A program made the position numbers and the translations under genes. A stretch of DNA of 8,981 bases from Gaiellasilicea sp035525905 (lineage in GTDB: Bacteria; Actinomycetota; Thermoleophilia; Gaiellales; Gaiellaceae): contig DATLDK010000160.1 in assembly GCA_035525905.1 (NCBI GenBank), positions 1 through 8,981 on the forward strand. The letters are read 5' to 3'. Below, one piece after another: positions 6,329 to 8,981 of the stretch (positions are counted from its first letter, which is position 1; the number at the start of each line of letters is the position of its first letter). The notes below the pieces were generated by a model. It did no database searches, had not been told where the DNA came from, and was given only the letters and a program-made list of their open reading frames with translations.

Positions 6329-7513
6329 ATGATCGCCTGTTTGCTCATCCCCGGTTTTCAGCTGCGAGCAGCGTTGCGAGAACGGCCGAGGTTGGCGCTC
6401 GTGCCGGCGGCGCTTGCACCGCTGCCGGGAACCGAGCCCCACGTGGGACCGGTCACAGCTGCCGCAGAGCTCGCAGGAGTGAAGCCGGGGATGCGGCTCG
6501 GCGAGGCGCTCGCGATGTGCCCGCAGCTCGTGCTCGTCGAGCAGGATCCCGCCACCGTCGAGCGCGAGTGGGAGGGAGTGCTGCAGCGGCTCGAGGACTC
6601 CGGCTTCGCCGTCGACCCCGAGGAGCCGGGACGCGTCTACTTCGAGACCAAGGGCGTCGAACGGCTGTACGGAGGTCTCGAGGCGGCGCTCGAGCGCGCG
6701 CTCGCCTCCGTCGGAACTGCCTGGGACCCACGCGCGGGCGCTGCGCAGCGCCGGTTCGCCGCTCTGGCGGCGGCGAGCGTCGCGCGTCCCGGGCAGGCAC
6801 TTGTCGTCTCGGCGGGCAAGGAAGAAGGCTTCCTCGCCCCGTTGCCGCTCTCGCTGCTGCCGCTCACCGCCGACCGCTACGCGCAACTCGAAGGGCTGGG
6901 CGTTCGCAGGCTGGGGGAGCTGGCGGCGCTGCCCGGAGGAGCGGTTGCAGAGCGGCTCGGCCGGGACGGGACGCAGGCCTGGGCGCTGGCACGTGGCGGC
7001 GCGGGCGCACGCGTGCGCGGGCGACGCCCGCCGTCCGAGCTCGCGGAGGCGCTCGAGTTCCCAGAGGCGGTCGGGAACGAGCTGACACTGCGGCGCGCGT
7101 TCGGCTCCCTCCTCGACCGGCTGCTCGCGCGGCCGGAGCGGGCGGGACGGCCGTTTCGCAAGGTTGCGCTCTCCGCCAGGCTCGTCGGTGGTGGATCGTG
7201 GCGCCGGACGGTGACGCTGCGCGACCCGACGGCCGACCGGCCGCGGCTGCGCGCCGCCCTCGGCCCGAAGCTGCTCGAGATCCCCGCCCCCGTGCTCGAG
7301 CTGCGGCTCGAGGCCGTCGAGCTCTCCGCTTCGGTCGGCCAGCAGCTCGAGCTCGTCACGCCGGTGGGCGACGAGGTCACTGCACGCCTGAGCGACGGGC
7401 TGCGCCAGGTGCGCGCGAGCACGGGCTCCGGCTCCGTCGTCGCCGTCGTGGAGGTGGCGCCATGGTCGCGGATTCCCGAAGCGCGGGCGCTCTTCGTGCC
7501 GCGGGACGAATAA
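6329..7513 (+). CDS. imuB: ImuB-type inactive Y-family DNA polymerase homologue (SOS mutasome)
   Basis: ImuB is the adaptor of the SOS mutasome: it joins DnaE2 to the beta sliding clamp for translesion synthesis and induced mutagenesis. This 394-residue protein begins with CLLIPGFQLRAALRERP, the ImuB counterpart of the Y-family start. The metal-binding Asp pair of active polymerases is absent. The second catalytic site, normally a D-E pair, reads VYFETKGVERLYGG (103-116). A helix-hairpin-helix-like stretch (about 188-212) and a little-finger-like region follow. GQQLELV (337-343) could be a degenerate clamp-binding motif. The end (RLSDGLRQVRASTG and the PEARALFVPRD tail) resembles ImuB C-termini. 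It is shorter than the roughly 500 residues common in actinobacterial ImuB. The ATG at 6329 is 2 bp after LexA box 2. No imuA-like gene lies upstream, where the kinase gene sits instead. The last 52 nt overlap the next gene. Confidence 0.85.
   Translation: MIACLLIPGFQLRAALRERPRLALVPAALAPLPGTEPHVGPVTAAAELAGVKPGMRLGEALAMCPQLVLVEQDPATVEREWEGVLQRLEDSGFAVDPEEPGRVYFETKGVERLYGGLEAALERALASVGTAWDPRAGAAQRRFAALAAASVARPGQALVVSAGKEEGFLAPLPLSLLPLTADRYAQLEGLGVRRLGELAALPGGAVAERLGRDGTQAWALARGGAGARVRGRRPPSELAEALEFPEAVGNELTLRRAFGSLLDRLLARPERAGRPFRKVALSARLVGGGSWRRTVTLRDPTADRPRLRAALGPKLLEIPAPVLELRLEAVELSASVGQQLELVTPVGDEVTARLSDGLRQVRASTGSGSVVAVVEVAPWSRIPEARALFVPRDE
7450..7454 (+). promoter_or_regulatory. Strong Shine-Dalgarno inside imuB for the small gene
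   Basis: GGAGG lies 7 nt before an ATG at 7462, inside the 3' end of imuB and in a different frame. Most other starts here lack a Shine-Dalgarno. This one therefore supports the 7462 start over a GTG at 7534 (no Shine-Dalgarno) and implies translational coupling to imuB. Confidence 0.6.
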
Positions 7514-7737
7514 ACGCCCCCCGACCTGCGCTGGTGGAAGCCAGCCCGGTCGGAATTCCGAAGCGGGTCAACCGGGAGGCTGTCTCGCTCGTGCGCGAGG
7601 AGTGGCGCGTCGTCGACCGCTGGTGGACGGAGGAGCCGCTCGACCGCCGCTACTTCGACGTCGTGCTCGAGTCGGGCCGGAACGCGTGCGTCTTCCGGGA
7701 CGAGGAAGCCGGCTGCTGGTTCAGCCAGCGGGCCTGA
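7462..7737 (+). CDS. Small imuB-linked protein of unknown function
   Basis: From the ATG at 7462 this encodes 91 residues. The first 24 overlap or just follow the end of imuB in another frame and look low in information. The rest is a compact basic/aromatic domain with EEWRVVDRWWTEEPLDRRYFDVVLE and a CVFRDEEAGCWFSQRA ending (two-tryptophan turn, then beta strands). Small proteins with this RYF/WW pattern occur next to imuB and dnaE2 in actinobacteria and recall the DUF6504-type small family, but I cannot confirm membership and no function is known to me. Position and coupling suggest a mutasome accessory factor. A GTG at 7534 would give 67 residues and avoid the overlap. It overlaps the convergent TfoX-like gene by 17 bp. 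Confidence 0.75.
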   Translation: MVADSRSAGALRAAGRINAPRPALVEASPVGIPKRVNREAVSLVREEWRVVDRWWTEEPLDRRYFDVVLESGRNACVFRDEEAGCWFSQRA

Positions 7738-8041
7738 GGGCTTCTTGCGAGAAGGACTCCCACTCGTCCGCGTGCGCACCCGGCACGACCACCCACTCCT
7801 TGAAGGGCTGCCCCTTCCCGGACGGGTCGAACAAGTGCGCGCCCTCGAGCGCCAGCGCGCGGGCGTGCGCGTCGGCATCCGGAAGCTTGAACACCATCGC
7901 ACCTTCGTTCTTCGAGAATCCCGCGACCATCTTGCCGCTCCGCTTCACGCAGGGCATGCCCATCATCTGCGAGGGCTCGACGTCGTCGTTGCGGGCGCAG
8001 AGGTCGTCCACGAGCTCGTCGTAACGCGCCTTGGCGTCCAT
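7721..8041 (-). CDS. TfoX N-terminal domain protein
   Basis: This 106-residue soluble protein is covered by a single TfoX N-terminal-type domain. Characteristic features are the helical start (MDAKARYDELVDDLC), the strand-turn MMGMPCVKRSGKMVAGFSKN (26-45), AMVFKLPD (48-55) and a short C-terminal part with KEWVVVPG. In Haemophilus the full-length TfoX regulates competence. Stand-alone N-terminal-domain proteins like this one are widespread and mostly uncharacterised, so a competence role should not be assumed. The ATG at 8041 has no Shine-Dalgarno, but a TAGATT ends 6 nt before it, pointing to its own leaderless mRNA. It lies 9 bp after the 40-residue ORF on the same strand. Its 3' end overlaps the imuB-linked small gene by 17 bp. 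Confidence 0.85.
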   Translation of the reverse strand: MDAKARYDELVDDLCARNDDVEPSQMMGMPCVKRSGKMVAGFSKNEGAMVFKLPDADAHARALALEGAHLFDPSGKGQPFKEWVVVPGAHADEWESFSQEALRPAG

Positions 8042-8047
8042 GCGAGG

Positions 8048-8053
8048 AATCTA
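8048..8053 (-). promoter_or_regulatory. -10 element of the TfoX-like gene
   Basis: On the minus strand TAGATT ends 6 nt before the ATG at 8041, the exact spacing expected if transcription starts on the A of the start codon. It is the same hexamer as that of ppdK. Its first three bases are also the TAG stop of the upstream 40-residue ORF. Confidence 0.5.
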
Positions 8054-8173
8054 GCGCGAAGCGATGCGGGCAACCGTGGGCGAAGGCTGCTCTGCGGCCG
8101 TGGTGAGCGCGTGCGCGAAGAGCGCGGTTGTCACCAGGGTGATCGAGGCCATCAGTGCCGCCATCGTGCGCAT
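8051..8173 (-). CDS. Possible 40-residue membrane or secreted small protein
   Basis: This is a hand-read ORF in the gap between the cupin and TfoX-like genes, on the same strand as both. It has an arginine at position 2, a hydrophobic stretch from about 4 to 26 (MAALMASITLVTTALFAHAL and on), then a polar, basic tail ending ARIASR. This could be a signal peptide with a very short mature part or a single-pass membrane peptide. Most codons end in G or C, as in real genes here. Against it: no Shine-Dalgarno, no -10 at leaderless spacing, and short length. It starts 39 bp after the cupin stop and could be read from the cupin transcript. No family recognised. Confidence 0.4.
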   Translation of the reverse strand: MRTMAALMASITLVTTALFAHALTTAAEQPSPTVARIASR

Positions 8174-8212
8174 GCCAGTGTGCAACGCACCACAGCCTCA
8201 GGGGGATTCGCC

Positions 8213-8800
8213 CTAGGCCTGGATCTGGAGAAAGCGCCCATCGGGGAGCGCGTAGAGGCACGTCACCCGATCCGATGCCGGCCCGGGCTCGTCCCGTATT
8301 TCGACCCGGATCTCGGGCCGATCGACGAGCACGCCGTCGGTCCCGGGGGGGACGACGAACGCGTCGGTCAGCGGCCGCCCGCCGTCGGCCGGCGGCTCGT
8401 GCTGGTCAAACGCAGGGTTGGTGCCGCGCAGGTAGTCGGCGAAAGCGGCTCCCGGAGCGTGCAGGTTGAGGTAGCGGAGCTCCTCAGCAGCCGCGTTCCG
8501 AAAGCCGTGGACGACGAGCGGCGGCGCGAGCGCAAGCGTGCCGGGGGGGAGGACGTGCTCCTCCGGCTCCGAGCCGAGCAGGAACGTCAACTCGCCGACG
8601 AGGACGAAGAAGAGGTCGCAGTGGGTCCGGTGGACGTGCGGGGAGGCACCGTCGCGGCCCGGCCCGAACCGTGTCCACGTGACGACGAGTTCGTCGCGGT
8701 CGCACAGGATCTCGACGCGCCGGTCCGCCGAGTCGCCGACGACCTCGCCACTGCCCGGTTCTAGGAGGATCGGGTGGCCTACGTCGAGCTCCACTGCCAT
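8213..8800 (-). CDS. Cupin-domain protein
   Basis: This 195-residue soluble protein has a single conserved beta-barrel cupin domain. Motif 1 is SPHVHRTHCDLFFVLVGELT (53-72), giving metal-ligand candidates H55, H57 and H60 or D62, with Asp where cupins usually have Glu. Motif 2 is PPGTLALAPPLVVHGF (85-100), with His98. The remainder, from about 115 to 195, is a C-terminal extension rich in Asp and Pro with no recognised motif. Cupins include dioxygenases, isomerases and sugar- or ligand-binding proteins, and nothing here picks one. The ATG at 8800 lies inside dnaE2. A minus-strand TAGGCT (8808-8803) ends only 2 nt before it but 8 nt before an in-frame GTG at 8794, which may be the true leaderless start. 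The two starts differ by two residues. Confidence 0.85.
   Translation of the reverse strand: MAVELDVGHPILLEPGSGEVVGDSADRRVEILCDRDELVVTWTRFGPGRDGASPHVHRTHCDLFFVLVGELTFLLGSEPEEHVLPPGTLALAPPLVVHGFRNAAAEELRYLNLHAPGAAFADYLRGTNPAFDQHEPPADGGRPLTDAFVVPPGTDGVLVDRPEIRVEIRDEPGPASDRVTCLYALPDGRFLQIQA
8763..8768 (+). promoter_or_regulatory. Shine-Dalgarno of dnaE2
   Basis: AGGAGG lies 5 nt before the GTG at 8774 and fixes that codon as the dnaE2 start. Its presence means the dnaE2 message has a leader, unlike most other genes here. I found no GAAC-N4-GTTC box and no clear -10 between 8690 and 8773, so dnaE2 may be transcribed from further upstream. Confidence 0.75.
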
Positions 8801-8981
8801 TCAGCCTATTCGTTTCTCGACGGCGCCTCACATCCGGAGGAGCTGGCGCTCCGGGCGGCGGAGCTCGGGTACGAGGCGCTCGCGCTCACCGACCACGACG
8901 GCGTCTACGGCTCGCTCGAGCTCGCCCACGCCGCGAAGCTCGTCGGCGTCCGCCCGATCACCGGGGCCGAGGTGACGCTCG
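8774..8981 (+). CDS. dnaE2: Error-prone DNA polymerase III alpha subunit DnaE2, N-terminal fragment
   Basis: The first 69 codons are present and the gene runs off the window. The reading from the GTG at 8774 begins VAYVELHCHSAYSFLDGASH, followed by LALTDHDGVYGSLE and ITGAEVTL. This is the N-terminal PHP domain of C-family polymerases (metal-binding HxH at residues 7 and 9, TDHD further on). The SFLDGASHPEEL wording is typical of the error-prone DnaE2 branch rather than the replicative DnaE1. DnaE2 performs translesion synthesis with ImuB after DNA damage, which fits the nearby imuB. AGGAGG 5 nt upstream supports the GTG. The first 27 bp overlap the 5' end of the divergent cupin gene. The polymerase core, palm aspartates and C-terminus cannot be seen. 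Confidence 0.9.
   Translation, partial: MAYVELHCHSAYSFLDGASHPEELALRAAELGYEALALTDHDGVYGSLELAHAAKLVGVRPITGAEVTL

Noticed and set aside
6280..6348. 23-residue N-terminal extension of the kinase from 6348
   Set aside because: It would read through the imuB start and both LexA boxes, and the sequence does not look like a GAF start.
6517..7461. In-frame upstream extension of the small imuB-linked gene (to 406 codons)
   Set aside because: Extremely Arg/Ala/Gly-rich, antisense-like composition overlapping imuB; the strong Shine-Dalgarno at 7450-7454 marks the ATG at 7462.
7741..7754. Hairpin CTTCT-TGCG-AGAAG after the small imuB-linked gene as a terminator
   Set aside because: Only a 5-bp stem with low GC for this genome and no T-run after it; it lies inside the TfoX-like coding end.
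6877..7902. Minus-strand ORF of 341 codons over imuB and the small gene
   Set aside because: Ser/Arg/Thr-rich shadow frame with no motif; overlaps three better-supported genes.
8199..8215. Weak inverted repeat AGGG/CCCT near the cupin stop as a terminator
   Set aside because: Four-bp arms, no T-run on either strand; expected by chance at this GC content.
7745..8764. Plus-strand ORF of 339 codons across the cupin and TfoX-like genes, which would fill the imuB-dnaE2 gap
   Set aside because: Tempting as a missing mutasome gene, but the composition is charged shadow sequence and both minus-strand genes have real domain motifs.
8690..8773. LexA box upstream of dnaE2
   Set aside because: Only a single GTTC half-site (8757-8761 region); no partner GAAC at the required 4-bp spacing.

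Overview
The window is about 9 kb of GC-rich bacterial chromosome with G or C in most third codon positions. It has ten protein genes that I can support well, plus one probable 40-residue small ORF. The gene set (ImuB and DnaE2 of the actinobacterial type, two LexA boxes of the GAAC-N4-GTTC type, PPDK, a zinc-finger rhomboid, and starts that look leaderless) points to the Actinobacteriota. A deep lineage such as Thermoleophilia is my guess, not a demonstrated fact. I see no rRNA, tRNA, insertion sequence, CRISPR array, prophage or attachment site. Outside the edges nothing looks horizontally acquired.

Layout. Positions 1-143 (minus) hold the start of a peptidase E gene cut by the window edge. 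ppdK (169-2763, plus) encodes pyruvate phosphate dikinase. A membrane rhomboid protease with an N-terminal zinc finger follows (2760-3620, minus), then a ComB-like phosphatase (3642-4322, plus) and a soluble GAF-PAS-PAS histidine kinase (4327-6279, minus). The right third is a DNA-damage mutagenesis region. It has imuB, a catalytically dead Y-family polymerase homologue (6329-7513, plus), a translationally coupled small gene of unknown function (7462-7737, plus), and the first 69 codons of the error-prone polymerase gene dnaE2 (8774 to the edge, plus). Between the small gene and dnaE2 lie three minus-strand genes: a cupin protein, the 40-residue ORF, and a TfoX N-terminal-domain protein.

Architecture. 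Genes alternate strand almost one by one. Start-to-start gaps are only 25, 21 and 49 bp, and the cupin/dnaE2 pair overlaps head to head. Stop-to-stop gaps are 4 bp or negative, and ppdK and the rhomboid gene share one CTAG as their two stop codons. In the two shortest divergent gaps I find overlapping TAnnnT -10 hexamers on both strands, each 7-9 nt from a start codon and without a Shine-Dalgarno sequence. These look like compact bidirectional promoters for leaderless mRNAs.

Main points of interest. A double LexA operator sits between imuB and the histidine kinase gene, with one box in the spacer of the imuB promoter and the other running from its -10 to 2 bp before the start codon. The kinase probably shares this control. 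The mutasome genes are interrupted by an antisense block, which raises the possibility of a non-contiguous operon. The small protein encoded between imuB and dnaE2 is a candidate extra mutasome factor. Metabolic context (PPDK, ComB, peptidase E) is ordinary housekeeping, and I see no pathway linking those genes to each other.
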